64,000 nucleotides of DNA from Bacteroides stercorirosoris (GCF_900142015.1 NZ_FQZN01000001.1:1-64000); one strand, 5' to 3'. Shown: positions 29,301 through 37,906, counted from the stretch's first letter. Numbers and translations: made by a program. The notes: generated by a model not told the origin, from the sequence alone.

Positions 29301-29312
29301 ACAGCCAAATAA
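26307..29312 (+). CDS. secDF: Fused SecD-SecF protein translocase subunit
   Basis: SecDF uses the proton gradient to help Sec-exported proteins leave the membrane. This 1001-residue protein joins SecD and SecF in one chain, as in other Bacteroidetes. The SecD half has an N-terminal span (about 7-28), the DLKGGMNVILEV motif, a periplasmic P1 region with a low-complexity insert (about 270-300, Ala/Thr/Asp rich), and membrane spans from about residue 500. The SecF half begins near 680 with its own DFTGGR motif (SQSIDFTGGRNFKVQF) and ends in LKNKKIAEPVAETAK. Twelve membrane spans are expected. It is monocistronic, with a TAnnTTTG promoter and a strong terminator. Confidence 0.95.
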   Translation: MQNKGFVRIFAVLLTLVCVFYLSFSFVTRHYNNKAKEYAKGDLKLEQDYLDSLSNEKVWFGNWTLKQCREMEISLGLDLKGGMNVILEVSVPDVIKALADNKSDEAFNQALANAAKQAITSQDDVITLFVREYRKIAPDARLSELFATQQLKDKVNQKSSDAEVEKVLRSEVKAAVDNSYNVLRTRIDRFGVVQPNIQSLEDKMGRIMVELPGIKEPERVRKLLQGSANLEFWETYNAKDVAPYLQAADNKLRSILANEVQNDSVAVDNTAAAPVVAQTTTSTADSLAAALKGETKAQTADLAQIKKEHPLLAILQVNGGGQGPVVAYANYKDTADINKYLSMKEIQAELPKDLRLKWGVSAYEYDPKGQTFELYAIRSTERNGRAPLEGDVVVSAKDEYDQFGKPAVSMSMNTDGSRRWAQLTKQNIGKSIAIVLDGYVYSAPNVNTEITGGNSQITGHFTPEQAKDLANVLKSGKMPAPARIVQEDIVGPSLGQASINAGVFSFVVALVLLMVYMCIMYGFIPGMVANGALVLNLFFTLGILSSFQAALTMSGIAGMVLALGMAVDANVLIYERTKEELRAGKGVKKALADGYSNAFSAIFDSNLTSIITGIILFNFGTGPIRGFATTLIIGILISFFTAVFMTRLFYEHFMSKDKLLNLTFSSKVSKNLMANVHFDFMGGNKKWLTITGVILVICIGSLFVRGLSQSIDFTGGRNFKVQFENPVEPEQVRELIASKFGDANVSVIAIGTDKKTVRISTNYRIEEDGNNVDSEIEAYLYETLKPVLTQNITLETFIDRENHTGGSIVSSQKVGPSIADDIKTSAMWSVVLALIAIGLYILIRFRNIAYSVGSVAALTSDTLMILGAYSLCWGWMPFSLEIDQTFIGAILTAIGYSINDKVVIFDRVREFFGLYPKRDRKQLFNDSLNTTLARTINTSLSTLIVLLCIFILGGDSIRSFAFAMILGVVIGTLSSLFVASPIAYMMLKNKKIAEPVAETAK

Positions 29313-29337
29313 GGAAAATATATAATATAATCCAAAC

Positions 29338-29371
29338 AAAAAGGGGAAGCCGACAGTCGGCTTCCCCTTTT
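29338..29371 (+). terminator. secDF terminator
   Basis: The hairpin AAAGGGGAAGCCGAC / GTCGGCTTCCCCTTT ends in TTTT. It could also serve the tRNA-Arg on the other strand. Confidence 0.85.
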
Positions 29372-29389
29372 CGTTTTCGCATCTTCCAG

Positions 29390-29461
29390 TAGTCCCGAGG
29401 GGAATCGAACCCCTATCTAAAGTTTAGGAAACTTCTATTCTATCCGTTGAACTACAGGACC
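29390..29461 (-). tRNA. tRNA-Arg(CCT)
   Basis: The minus strand folds into a full cloverleaf: acceptor stem GGTCCTG/CGGGACT with wobble pairs, D arm, anticodon stem GAAGT/ACTTT around loop TTCCTAA (anticodon CCT), T arm AGGGG-TTCGATT-CCCCT and discriminator A. The CCA end is not encoded. It reads AGG codons. A -33/-7 promoter lies just upstream. Confidence 0.92.
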
Positions 29462-29478
29462 AGAATCATTTGCGGTTG

Positions 29479-29508
29479 CAAAGATAAAGCATTCTCCCGA
29501 TTTAGCAA
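29479..29508 (-). promoter_or_regulatory. Promoter of tRNA-Arg
   Basis: On the minus strand TTG (29508-29506) and TATCTTTG (29486-29479) are 19 bases apart, an almost ideal Bacteroides promoter. The -7 box lies 17 bases before the tRNA 5' end. Confidence 0.75.
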
Positions 29509-29965
29509 GGCAGAACGAATCTTTTATCAAGAAGATTATGGTCAGAAAAGCAATACCACAGACACACAGGGTATCCAAAACTGAAAAGTTAAGGAAAACC
29601 ACATCTTACAAGATTTTATCAAATTGTAAAGCGACATTCGCTACCTACAGCAGCATCAGTTGTTAAATCAGCTACATTTTGTCAATCCGTATACATTCAA
29701 AAACAAATGATAATATGCAACTTTTATTCCTCCATCCCGTACACATAGTTAGAGTTTTGTTCACTCCAAATATCAAAAAATACTCATTTTGCAATTCTTT
29801 TAGTACACAATCACAGATTAACTCCAAAAGATTTTGCCAAGTCGCATAACTTTACGACATTTGCAAACGCATCTTTAAAAGCGTAGTACTTTTTTTGTAA
29901 GTACCCAACCAACATGAGAACAGATTTTAAGTGATCCTATAAATTAATCATAGTAATACGAAATT
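29509..29965. other. Non-coding leader region before korA
   Basis: About 460 AT-rich bases contain no gene. No exact TAnnTTTG box was found for korA; the closest strings are around 29855-29905 (CGACATTTG and TACTTTTTTTG). No RNA family or repeat is recognised. Confidence 0.5.
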
Positions 29966-31813
29966 ATGGCAAACGACATGATGGTAAAAGAACTGGATCA
30001 AGTGGTAGTCCGCTTTTCCGGAGACTCCGGCGATGGTATGCAGCTCGCCGGCAACATCTTTTCAACAGTATCGGCTACGGTGGGAAATGACATCAGTACT
30101 TTCCCCGACTATCCCGCAGATATCCGCGCCCCGCAAGGCTCTCTGACCGGCGTATCAGGTTTCCAGGTACACATCGGCGCCAACAAAGTATTCACCCCGG
30201 GTGATAAATGCGACGTATTGGTAGCTATGAACGCTGCCGCATTGAAAACACAGTATAAGTTTGCTAAGTCTACTGCTTGCATCATTATCGACACAGACTG
30301 TTTCCAAGCTTCCGATTTACAGAAAGCCGCTTTCAAGACTGACAATCCTATCGAAGAAATGGGTATCAAGCAAGATGTTATTGCCGCTCCTATTTCTCAA
30401 ATGGTGAAAGACTGTCTGGCAGAAACAGGTATGGACAACAAAGCAATGCTGAAATGCCGCAACATGTTCGCTCTCGGCCTGGTATGCTGGTTGTTCAATC
30501 GTGATTTGAAGATTGCAGAAGACTTCCTTAAAGAGAAGTTTGCGAAAAAGCCGGAAATAGCGGAAGCCAACATCAAAGTTATCCATGCCGGTTACGACTA
30601 CGGACACAATACACACGCTTCCGTAGCGCATACTTATAAGATAGAGAGTAAGATTAAAACTCCCGGTGTCTATATGGACATCATGGGCAACAAAGCTACA
30701 GCCTACGGTTTCATCGCCGCTGCCGAGAAAGCAGGTCTGAAACTGTTCCTGGGTTCTTATCCTATCACTCCTGCTACGGACGTATTACATGAACTCTCCA
30801 AACATAAATCCTTAGGTGTCATTACCGTTCAATGCGAAGATGAGATTTCCGGCTGTGCTACGGCTATCGGTGCATCTTTTGCAGGTGCATTGGCTGTAAC
30901 TACCACTTCCGGTCCGGGTATCTGCCTGAAATCAGAGGCTATGAACCTGGCAGTGATTACAGAACTTCCACTGGTTGTTCTGGACGTACAGCGCGGTGGT
31001 CCTTCCACAGGTTTGCCGACTAAATCGGAACAAACAGACTTGTTGCAGGCTTTATTTGGCCGTAACGGTGAAAGCCCAATGCCGGTTATTGCTGCAACTT
31101 CACCGACAAACTGCTTCGATGCAGCCTATGCAGCTTGTAAGATGGCTTTGGAACACATGACTCCGGTGGTTCTGTTGACAGACGGTTTCGTTGCCAACGG
31201 TTCCGGTGCATGGAAACTGCCGAACCTGGATACATATCCTGAAATCAAACCTCAGTATGTTACTCCTGAAATGAAGGACAACTATACTCCCTATAAACGC
31301 AACCCAGAGAACCAGGTACGTTACTGGGCTGTTCCGGGGCAAGAGGGCTATACCCACATCCTCGGTGGCCTGGAAAAAGACAGCAACACTGGTGCGATCT
31401 CTACCGATCCTGAAAACCACAACCTAATGTGCCACCTGCGTGCAGAAAAAGTTGCAAAGATTGTTGTGCCCAATGTAGAAGTACAAGGCTGTGCAGATGA
31501 CGCAGACCTGCTGATTGTAGGTTTTGGCGGTACTTACGGACACTTGTATTCTGCTATGGAAGAGATGAACAAAGCCGGACAAAAAGTAGCTTTAGCCCAC
31601 TTCTCTTATATCAATCCGTTGCCTAAGAATACGGCTGAGGTATTGAAAAAATACAAGAAAGTGGTAGTTGCCGAACAGAACCTGGGACAATTTGCCGGTT
31701 ATCTCCGCATGAAGGTAGATAATTTCACTCCGTATCAATTCAATGAAGTCAAGGGACAGCCGTTCGTAGTAAGCGAATTGGTAGCTGCCTTCACCGAGAT
31801 TTTAAATAAATAA
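29966..31813 (+). CDS. korA: 2-oxoacid:acceptor oxidoreductase, alpha subunit (fused gamma-alpha)
   Basis: With KorB, this enzyme decarboxylates 2-oxoglutarate oxidatively to succinyl-CoA with ferredoxin as acceptor (or the reverse). The 615-residue chain has an N-terminal gamma-type domain (VVRFSGDSGDGMQLAGNIF, residues 14-32; about 1-190) joined to the alpha domain (GSYPITPATDVLHEL; QCEDEISGCATAIGASFAGA; TTSGPGICLKSEAMNLAV). This is the typical KorA layout in anaerobic Bacteroidetes. KorB starts 24 bases downstream. 2-oxoglutarate is the most likely substrate from family resemblance, but the closely related 2-oxoisovalerate and pyruvate enzymes cannot be fully excluded by eye. Confidence 0.88.
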   Translation: MANDMMVKELDQVVVRFSGDSGDGMQLAGNIFSTVSATVGNDISTFPDYPADIRAPQGSLTGVSGFQVHIGANKVFTPGDKCDVLVAMNAAALKTQYKFAKSTACIIIDTDCFQASDLQKAAFKTDNPIEEMGIKQDVIAAPISQMVKDCLAETGMDNKAMLKCRNMFALGLVCWLFNRDLKIAEDFLKEKFAKKPEIAEANIKVIHAGYDYGHNTHASVAHTYKIESKIKTPGVYMDIMGNKATAYGFIAAAEKAGLKLFLGSYPITPATDVLHELSKHKSLGVITVQCEDEISGCATAIGASFAGALAVTTTSGPGICLKSEAMNLAVITELPLVVLDVQRGGPSTGLPTKSEQTDLLQALFGRNGESPMPVIAATSPTNCFDAAYAACKMALEHMTPVVLLTDGFVANGSGAWKLPNLDTYPEIKPQYVTPEMKDNYTPYKRNPENQVRYWAVPGQEGYTHILGGLEKDSNTGAISTDPENHNLMCHLRAEKVAKIVVPNVEVQGCADDADLLIVGFGGTYGHLYSAMEEMNKAGQKVALAHFSYINPLPKNTAEVLKKYKKVVVAEQNLGQFAGYLRMKVDNFTPYQFNEVKGQPFVVSELVAAFTEILNK

Positions 31814-31837
31814 TAACCCCGTAAAGTATCGAAAGAC

Positions 31838-32842
31838 ATGAGCGAATATACAGCTAAAGATTTCAAAAAAGGACAACCTCGTTGGTGTCCGGGTTGCGGT
31901 GACCACTTCTTCTTGAATTCACTGCACAAAGCGTTGGCAGAAATCGGCGTAAAACCTTGGGAAACTGCCGTTATTTCGGGTATCGGTTGTTCCAGCCGTC
32001 TGCCTTATTATATGAATACGTATGCGATGCAGACTATCCACGGACGTGCTGCCGCCATCTCTACCGGATGTAAAGTTACCAATCCTAATCTGAGCGTCTG
32101 GCAGGTTTCAGGTGATGGTGACGGTCTGGCCATTGGTGGTAACCACTTTATCCATGCTATCCGCCGCAATATAGATATCAACATTCTGTTGCTGAACAAC
32201 CGTATCTACGGTTTGACAAAAGGACAATATTCTCCGACGTCTCCCCGTGGCTTCGTCAGCAAATCTTCTCCTTACGGTACGGTAGAAGATCCGTTCCACC
32301 CTGCTGAACTCTGCTTCGGTGCCCGTGGACGCTTCTTTGCACGCTGTGTAGCTACAGATGGCCCCGGCACAGGAGAAGTGTTGAAGGCTGCTGCCAATCA
32401 TAAAGGAACTGCCGTATGTGAGATTCTGCAACACTGTGTAATCTTCAATGACGGAACTTACGACTCTGTATACAACAAAGACGGACGTGCCAAAAACGCC
32501 ATCTACCTGGAACACGGCAAACCAATGCTTTTCGGTGAAAACAAAGAGTTTGGCTTGATGCAGGAAGGCTTCGGACTGAAAGTTGTGAAGTTGGGCGAAA
32601 ACGGTATCACAGAAAAGGATATCCTCGTTCATGACGCACACTGCATGGATAACACGCTACAACTGAAATTGGCTCTGATGGAAGGTCCTGACTTCCCGGT
32701 TGCCCTCGGTGTAATCCGCGACGTGGAAGCTCCGACTTACGACGACGCCGTAATGGAACAGATTGAAGAAGTATCAGCAAAGAAGAAGTATCACAACTTC
32801 AAGGAACTGTTGATGACAAATGATATTTGGGAAGTAAAATAA
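31838..32842 (+). CDS. korB: 2-oxoacid:acceptor oxidoreductase, beta subunit
   Basis: This 334-residue subunit binds thiamine diphosphate. The TPP motif begins GDGDGLAIGGNHFIHA and ends NILLLNN. Near the N-terminus a cysteine pair (RWCPGCGDHF) is typical of beta subunits of this family. The LTKGQYSPTSP segment is another family hallmark. It forms an operon with the fused gamma-alpha subunit and ends at a strong terminator. No separate ferredoxin-like delta subunit is present here, as expected for the two-gene Kor type. Confidence 0.88.
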   Translation: MSEYTAKDFKKGQPRWCPGCGDHFFLNSLHKALAEIGVKPWETAVISGIGCSSRLPYYMNTYAMQTIHGRAAAISTGCKVTNPNLSVWQVSGDGDGLAIGGNHFIHAIRRNIDINILLLNNRIYGLTKGQYSPTSPRGFVSKSSPYGTVEDPFHPAELCFGARGRFFARCVATDGPGTGEVLKAAANHKGTAVCEILQHCVIFNDGTYDSVYNKDGRAKNAIYLEHGKPMLFGENKEFGLMQEGFGLKVVKLGENGITEKDILVHDAHCMDNTLQLKLALMEGPDFPVALGVIRDVEAPTYDDAVMEQIEEVSAKKKYHNFKELLMTNDIWEVK

Positions 32843-32877
32843 GCTATACGCAAGTACAAATCCGCTTCCCTCTTATA

Positions 32878-32925
32878 ACACCTCATTGCCAAGCTACAAA
32901 ATAGTGATGGCAATGAGGTGTTTTT
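32878..32925 (+). terminator. korAB terminator
   Basis: The perfect 14-base inverted repeat ACACCTCATTGCCA / TGGCAATGAGGTGT (32878-32891 and 32908-32921) has a 16-base loop and is followed by TTTT. Confidence 0.9.
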
Positions 32926-32963
32926 CATATAGCCCACAAAATAAATATATTTCGCCCTTTCTC

Positions 32964-32993
32964 TTTGATAATAAAAGAATTAGTGTATATTTG
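32964..32993 (+). promoter_or_regulatory. Promoter of the proline dehydrogenase gene
   Basis: TTTG (32964-32967) and TATATTTG (32986-32993) are 18 bases apart, a near-consensus Bacteroides promoter. It implies a leader of about 180 bases before the start codon at 33182, which is long and contains the leader ORF and hairpin listed next. Confidence 0.8.
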
Positions 32994-33029
32994 CATCAGG
33001 CATACATTAACCTTTAACATCACTGTACT

Positions 33030-33134
33030 ATGGGTAGAAGATTAATCTTTGACCGGTTTTCGCAGCAAGCTCTCCAGACCTTGCACCGGTATCGTGCCGT
33101 AATGTTCAGTCCTACCCTTTATTCATGTTTTTAG
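33030..33134 (+). CDS. Possible 34-residue leader ORF upstream of putA
   Basis: The ATG at 33030 opens 34 codons closing with TAG at 33132-33134, all within the leader downstream of the promoter. The peptide is basic in its first two thirds (MGRRLIFDRFSQQALQTLHR) and ends in a Cys-Phe pair. It is arginine-rich (five Arg), contains one proline, and has no proline run as would be expected of a classical proline attenuator. The stop codon is part of a hairpin that reaches to just before the main start codon. It could be a regulatory leader peptide, a real small protein or chance. Confidence 0.35.
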   Translation: MGRRLIFDRFSQQALQTLHRYRAVMFSPTLYSCF

Positions 33135-33176
33135 TTCGCGAGTGATACTTATTTCAATCATTTACTAAACATGAAT
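33121..33176 (+). promoter_or_regulatory. Hairpin linking leader-ORF stop to putA initiation region
   Basis: ATTCATGTTT-TT-AG (33121-33134) pairs with CTAAACATGAAT (33165-33176), leaving a two-base bulge and a 30-base loop. The 5' arm holds the stop of the leader ORF; the 3' arm ends five bases before the putA ATG. Formation would shield the AT-rich initiation region, and ribosomes finishing the leader ORF would open it. Confidence 0.45.
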
Positions 33177-33181
33177 AAATT

Positions 33182-36100
33182 ATGGATAATAGACCTACCA
33201 TAGCCGAGGTACAAGAATGGGTACTGAAGCTACACAACACGTGTGAGCAAACCATCACAAACGAAGAGCGCAAAGAACAGCATAAATATGCCGTCATGGT
33301 GCAACGTCCGCAGGACAAGAAGTTCCTGGTGAAGATGCTGGATGAATCTTCACAGATACGTGACCGCAAGAAACTTGCCGCCCGTATTAAAACCTTGATA
33401 GACCGCTATGGAGTACCTGAATTCCTGAATAGACGGGATACTTTCCTCTTTAAAATGTACCAGGCCTTCGGACATCATTTCGACTTCATCGCCATACCTA
33501 TTATAAAGAAGCGTTTACGCATGGATACGTCTAAAGTCATCCTTGACGAAGCGCGTCCCAAGTTAACCCGGCACCTGTCTGAACGTGCACAACAAAAGGT
33601 CGGACAAAATGTTAACCTACTGGGCGAAGTCGTTTTAGGCAATGGGGAAGCAGATCATCGGTACCATCATTACTTGGAAGCATTGGAAGCTCCCGATATC
33701 AACTATATTTCAGTAAAGATATCCGGTATCTATGCCCAGACACATGCTTTGAATTATGAAGAGAGTTTCCCGGAACTGGTGAAACGTATGTCCGCCCTCT
33801 ACCAAAAAGCAATGGACTTCCCACATACAGATGAAAACGGAGTGAAACGCGCGAAATTCGTCAATCTGGATATGGAAGAATATAAAGATTCACACTTTAC
33901 CCTACGCCTGTTTAAAACTGTACTGAGCAAACCGGAATTCAAAGACTATTCAGCCGGCATCGTTGTACAGGCTTATCTGCCCGATGCTTATGATTTCCAG
34001 ACGGAACTGCTGGAATTTGCAAAGGCACGCTTGGCAGAGGGAGGCGCACCACTCAAAATGCGCCTTGTAAAAGGCTGCAACCTGGAAATGGAAACAGTGA
34101 TTTCTTCCTTACGCGGCTGGCCCAACCCCATACTTTCCACAAAGACGGAAGTGGACGCAAACTACCTGCATATTCTGGAACGTGCCCTGCTGCCCGAAAA
34201 TGCAAAAGCGTTACACATCGGAGTGGCTTCGCACAACCTGTTCACAATAGCCTACGCTTATCTGCTAAGTCAGAAGAACGGCAGTTCAGAGTACATGACA
34301 TTTGAGATGCTGGAAGGTATGGCCGACCATGTATGGCGCGCACAGTCGCAACTGGGTAATCACATCATACTATATGCACCGGTAGTGAAAGATGAACATT
34401 TCCTGAATGCAGTCTCTTATCTGGTACGCCGCATGGACGAAAACACGGCTCCAGACAACTTCCTCACTCATTCATTCAATCTGCAACCGGGAACCGACAC
34501 CTGGAATTTCCTGCAAAAGCAGTTTGAAGAAGCATACCACAAGAAAGACAACGTTTCTCATATCCCTACGCGCACGCAGAACAGGCTTTTGCCGTATTCT
34601 CGCGTTCCCCCATCCGATGTGATGAAAAACGAACCGGACACGGATTTTGACCTGCCTCAAAACCAGGAATGGGTACGAAACATCTTTGCCAAATGGAAAA
34701 AGTCTTCCAGTGATACTCCGGAAATCATTCCTCTGCAAATAGGAGCCGAAACCATCGTTTGTGAAAAACGCCACAAGTACATGGACCGTTGCCAGAATGA
34801 TGAAGTATGCATTTGCGAAATGTCGCAAGCCGGTACGGAACAAGTAAAGCGGATCATCGACATTGCAGAGAAAGATCCCGCAGGCTGGCGGAACACTACT
34901 TTAGAGGAACGGCATGGAATCATGTTCGAAGCAGCCAATCGCCTGGGTGATATGCGCGGAGACCTGATAGGCAGCATGTGTGCCATAACAGGCAAAACAG
35001 TGGTAGAAGGCGATGTAGAAGTCTCCGAAGGCATTGACTACGCCCGCTTCTATACCACAACCATGAAAAAATTCACCGCACTGCATGATGTGGACATCAC
35101 CTCCAAAGGAACAATCCTCGTCATTTCGCCATGGAACTTCCCATGCGCCATTCCTATCGGTGGCATTGTAGCCGGATTGGCCGGCGGCAATACCGTAATA
35201 CTGAAACCCGCAACAGTAGCCGCTCCCGTAGCATGGCTATTTGCCAAGGCTTTCTGGGATGCAGGAGTGCCCAAAGAAGCATTGCAAGTCATTATTACCG
35301 ACCGTGAAGCACTGAAAGAGCTGACCACTGCTCCGGCTATCAGGCATATCATCCTGACAGGTGGCACAGATACAGCCCAAAGCATTGCACGTACCAATCC
35401 GTCTACCCCACTTTCCGCCGAAACCGGTGGAAAAAATGCTATTATCCTTACAGCCTCGGGCGACCGTGACCATGCCATTATGAATATCGTTGCTTCCGCT
35501 TTCGGAAATGCCGGACAAAAATGCTCCGCATGCTCCCTGCTGCTTGTAGAACGTTCTGTATACGAAGACAAGAACTTCCAGGATAAGCTGAAGGATGCCA
35601 CCACCAGTATGAAAGTAGGCAGTGTATGGGAAGCCGGTAACATAGTAGGTCCCATGATTACCAACCGGAACGACAAGTTGCTGCAAGCCCTCACACTGGA
35701 ACCCGGTGAGTTCTGGCTGGTTCCGCCCAAGTTTATCGACGAGAAGCAATACATCCTCGCTCCCACCGTGAAGTGGGGAGTGAAACCGGGCAGTTATTCA
35801 TTCCGCACAGAATTATTCGGCCCCATGTTAAGTGTAGCTTGCATTGACAATCTCCAACAGGGAATAGAGTTGGTGAACAGTCTGGACTACGGTTTGACTT
35901 CCGGCCTGCAAAGTCTGGATGAAAACGAACAGAAACTCTGGAAGAACTCTATTCAGGCAGGTAACCTTTATATCAATCGTGGCATCACGGGCGCTATTGT
36001 CAACCGCCAACCTTTCGGTGGAATGAAACTGTCCGCTTTTGGTGGTGGCGTAAAAGCAGGCGGGCCAAACTATTGCGCCTGCCTTGTGAAGATTACCGAC

Positions 36101-36616
36101 AAACCGGAAAGTAATACGGATTATAAGCAAAGTTACCCTCATGCTTATGAAGAAGAATTTGCGCATGCACGGGATATCAATAAGTTATATGGCGAACAAA
36201 ATGCATTCCGCTATCTGCCATTAAAGAATATGGTGCTCCGCCTTTTCCCGGGCGATAGTAACGAAGAAGCTGAAATGATCGCACTTGCCGCAAAACTCTG
36301 CCACACGCCACTGACTATCAGTTTTGACCCGAATGATGATCGCACGGCTGCATTATCACCGGCCGGTTGTGCACTAAAGAAAGAAACGTTCGATGAATTC
36401 CTCAAAACAATGAGAACCTATGAACGCATCCGTACTTGTGGCGCCGATATTCCGATGGAAATGTATGAGGAGGCAGCTCGTAGAAATAAATACATTGCCA
36501 CGGCAAAACCTGTAAAAAACGGACGTGTAGAGTTGATACATTATATCAAGGAGCAAAGCATCTCCTTCGAATACCATCGATATGGTAGTATTCTGGATGT
36601 GCCGCCTGTAGAATAA
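33182..36616 (+). CDS. putA: Bifunctional proline dehydrogenase / P5C (glutamate semialdehyde) dehydrogenase
   Basis: This 1144-residue enzyme converts proline to glutamate in two steps. The N-terminal half (about 80-480) is the FAD-dependent proline dehydrogenase barrel, with KMRLVKGCNLEMETVISS typical of the fold and YMTFEMLEGMADHV further on. The second half (about 540-1010) is an aldehyde dehydrogenase domain: ISPWNFPCAIPIGGIVAG, LTGGTDTAQSIAR, the catalytic Cys781 in FGNAGQKCSACS, and RPFG-type closing motifs (NRQPFGGMKLS). It is shorter than E. coli PutA and lacks an obvious ribbon-helix-helix DNA-binding domain, so it is not an autoregulator. The C-terminal 130 residues are of unknown role. 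It is preceded by a long structured leader and is followed by a long hairpin shared with the convergent histidine kinase. Confidence 0.92.
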   Translation: MDNRPTIAEVQEWVLKLHNTCEQTITNEERKEQHKYAVMVQRPQDKKFLVKMLDESSQIRDRKKLAARIKTLIDRYGVPEFLNRRDTFLFKMYQAFGHHFDFIAIPIIKKRLRMDTSKVILDEARPKLTRHLSERAQQKVGQNVNLLGEVVLGNGEADHRYHHYLEALEAPDINYISVKISGIYAQTHALNYEESFPELVKRMSALYQKAMDFPHTDENGVKRAKFVNLDMEEYKDSHFTLRLFKTVLSKPEFKDYSAGIVVQAYLPDAYDFQTELLEFAKARLAEGGAPLKMRLVKGCNLEMETVISSLRGWPNPILSTKTEVDANYLHILERALLPENAKALHIGVASHNLFTIAYAYLLSQKNGSSEYMTFEMLEGMADHVWRAQSQLGNHIILYAPVVKDEHFLNAVSYLVRRMDENTAPDNFLTHSFNLQPGTDTWNFLQKQFEEAYHKKDNVSHIPTRTQNRLLPYSRVPPSDVMKNEPDTDFDLPQNQEWVRNIFAKWKKSSSDTPEIIPLQIGAETIVCEKRHKYMDRCQNDEVCICEMSQAGTEQVKRIIDIAEKDPAGWRNTTLEERHGIMFEAANRLGDMRGDLIGSMCAITGKTVVEGDVEVSEGIDYARFYTTTMKKFTALHDVDITSKGTILVISPWNFPCAIPIGGIVAGLAGGNTVILKPATVAAPVAWLFAKAFWDAGVPKEALQVIITDREALKELTTAPAIRHIILTGGTDTAQSIARTNPSTPLSAETGGKNAIILTASGDRDHAIMNIVASAFGNAGQKCSACSLLLVERSVYEDKNFQDKLKDATTSMKVGSVWEAGNIVGPMITNRNDKLLQALTLEPGEFWLVPPKFIDEKQYILAPTVKWGVKPGSYSFRTELFGPMLSVACIDNLQQGIELVNSLDYGLTSGLQSLDENEQKLWKNSIQAGNLYINRGITGAIVNRQPFGGMKLSAFGGGVKAGGPNYCACLVKITDKPESNTDYKQSYPHAYEEEFAHARDINKLYGEQNAFRYLPLKNMVLRLFPGDSNEEAEMIALAAKLCHTPLTISFDPNDDRTAALSPAGCALKKETFDEFLKTMRTYERIRTCGADIPMEMYEEAARRNKYIATAKPVKNGRVELIHYIKEQSISFEYHRYGSILDVPPVE

Positions 36617-36627
36617 CAATTAAAGAA

Positions 36628-36677
36628 GAGTGTGTTCCGGCTTGTCTGTGGAAAAACAGACAGGCCGGAGCACGCTC
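36628..36677. terminator. Hairpin between convergent putA and histidine kinase genes
   Basis: A 22-base stem with three wobble or mismatched positions (36628-36649 and 36656-36677, loop GGAAAA) fills the gap. There is no T run on the plus strand and only a short mixed one on the minus strand. The 3' arm reaches into the stop codon of the kinase gene. It probably acts as a terminator or RNA-stability element for both transcripts. Confidence 0.6.
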
Positions 36678-37881
36678 ATTCCCCGCTCTCCACCGGCAAC
36701 GGCAAAGAAACAGTAAATTCGCTATATTTTCCTTCTATGCTCTCCACGCTGACATATCCACCATGTTCCCGGGCCACATTCATCACATAGTTCAGCCCCA
36801 GACCAAAGCCGGAAACTTTCTTCTTCGCATCCTCATGCCGGGTAATGACACGTTCAAACTTATCAAATACAATCCGTTGAGCTGCAAGCGGAATGCCGAT
36901 TCCATTATCCCGCACCCTGATCTGAGTATACTGCCCGGAAAGACAGGAAGTAATTTGTATATCTACCGTATCCTTAGAGTATTTCACAGCATTATCTATG
37001 AGATTGCTTAAAGCCTCTTTCAGGTATTCTTCATCAGCATAAACTCCCTCTTCCTGCAAGTCAACCTGAAATGTGATAGGCTTTTCCGCCTTAGCAGTGA
37101 ACGTGTGTACCAGTTCATCCACCATCGGATGAAGTTGAATCCAGTTCTTATCCAACAATAATTGCCCATGTTCCAACTTAGAGATAGTCAGCACTTTATT
37201 GGCCAGTGCAAGCAAATGCTGCGCCTCTGCCTCCAGTATATCGAAGTGTTTTTCTTTCTTCCCGGGCTTATCATCCACTTTTCCGCTGCGAAGCACTTTA
37301 AGGCCAATCAGGATGGAACTGATTGGATTCTTCATGTCGTGAACCATAGCATAAGAGAAATCTTCACGCATTCGTGCCAATTCATCTTGCCGGCGGATAA
37401 TATCCACCTGCTTACGTATGGCAAATAACAGAAGCCCCAAAGCCACTATCGTTCCGAAAAACATATAAAGCAACTTGCCGATGAACCCGGCACGAAGATT
37501 CCGGACGTAAGCATGTACTCCCTGGGTATCATTCACAGGACACACGAAAGTATAGTGCTGTTCCAATAGTTTCCGGTAATCAGAAAAATATCGTAAATCC
37601 TGCTTCAATACGATGGAATCGTTGTGTAAAGATACTGTATCCAAGCGGAACTTGATCCGCTTCAAATTCACTTCATCCAGCTCGTGACGGAAAAAGGTAG
37701 CCAGGTCCTTAGTCTGACCGGCCTCAAATGCATCCGTCGCACGTCCGTAAGCTTCATGGATATTACGTATTACTTGTTGCCGGTTCAGTCCGAAACTTCG
37801 TCCCACCCAATTTCCAAGCAAGTACAGTACAGCGGCAGTTGCAGTTATTGTAAAGAGTATATAATACGACTTTTTCATCAA
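36676..37881 (-). CDS. Sensor histidine kinase (no adjacent response regulator)
   Basis: This 401-residue membrane kinase has one span near residues 5-25 and a second near 133-155, enclosing a periplasmic sensor region of about 105 residues. The phosphorylated His181 is in AMVHDMKNPISS. N-box NLIDNAVKYS, G1 box VRDNGIGIP and G2 box GFGLGLNYV are all present. No HAMP or PAS domain is evident. No response regulator gene is nearby, so its partner is elsewhere. It has its own TAnnTTTG promoter and converges with putA. The signal is unknown. Confidence 0.9.
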   Translation of the reverse strand: MMKKSYYILFTITATAAVLYLLGNWVGRSFGLNRQQVIRNIHEAYGRATDAFEAGQTKDLATFFRHELDEVNLKRIKFRLDTVSLHNDSIVLKQDLRYFSDYRKLLEQHYTFVCPVNDTQGVHAYVRNLRAGFIGKLLYMFFGTIVALGLLLFAIRKQVDIIRRQDELARMREDFSYAMVHDMKNPISSILIGLKVLRSGKVDDKPGKKEKHFDILEAEAQHLLALANKVLTISKLEHGQLLLDKNWIQLHPMVDELVHTFTAKAEKPITFQVDLQEEGVYADEEYLKEALSNLIDNAVKYSKDTVDIQITSCLSGQYTQIRVRDNGIGIPLAAQRIVFDKFERVITRHEDAKKKVSGFGLGLNYVMNVAREHGGYVSVESIEGKYSEFTVSLPLPVESGE

Positions 37882-37898
37882 TAATTCTATATTTCAGG

Positions 37899-37906
37899 CA
37901 AATATA
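37899..37906 (-). promoter_or_regulatory. -7 box of the histidine kinase gene
   Basis: On the minus strand TATATTTG matches TAnnTTTG and gives a leader of about 15 bases before the ATG. Confidence 0.6.

Noticed and set aside
35050..35766. 238-codon minus-strand frame inside putA
   Set aside because: Antisense to the aldehyde dehydrogenase domain, with no motif or promoter.
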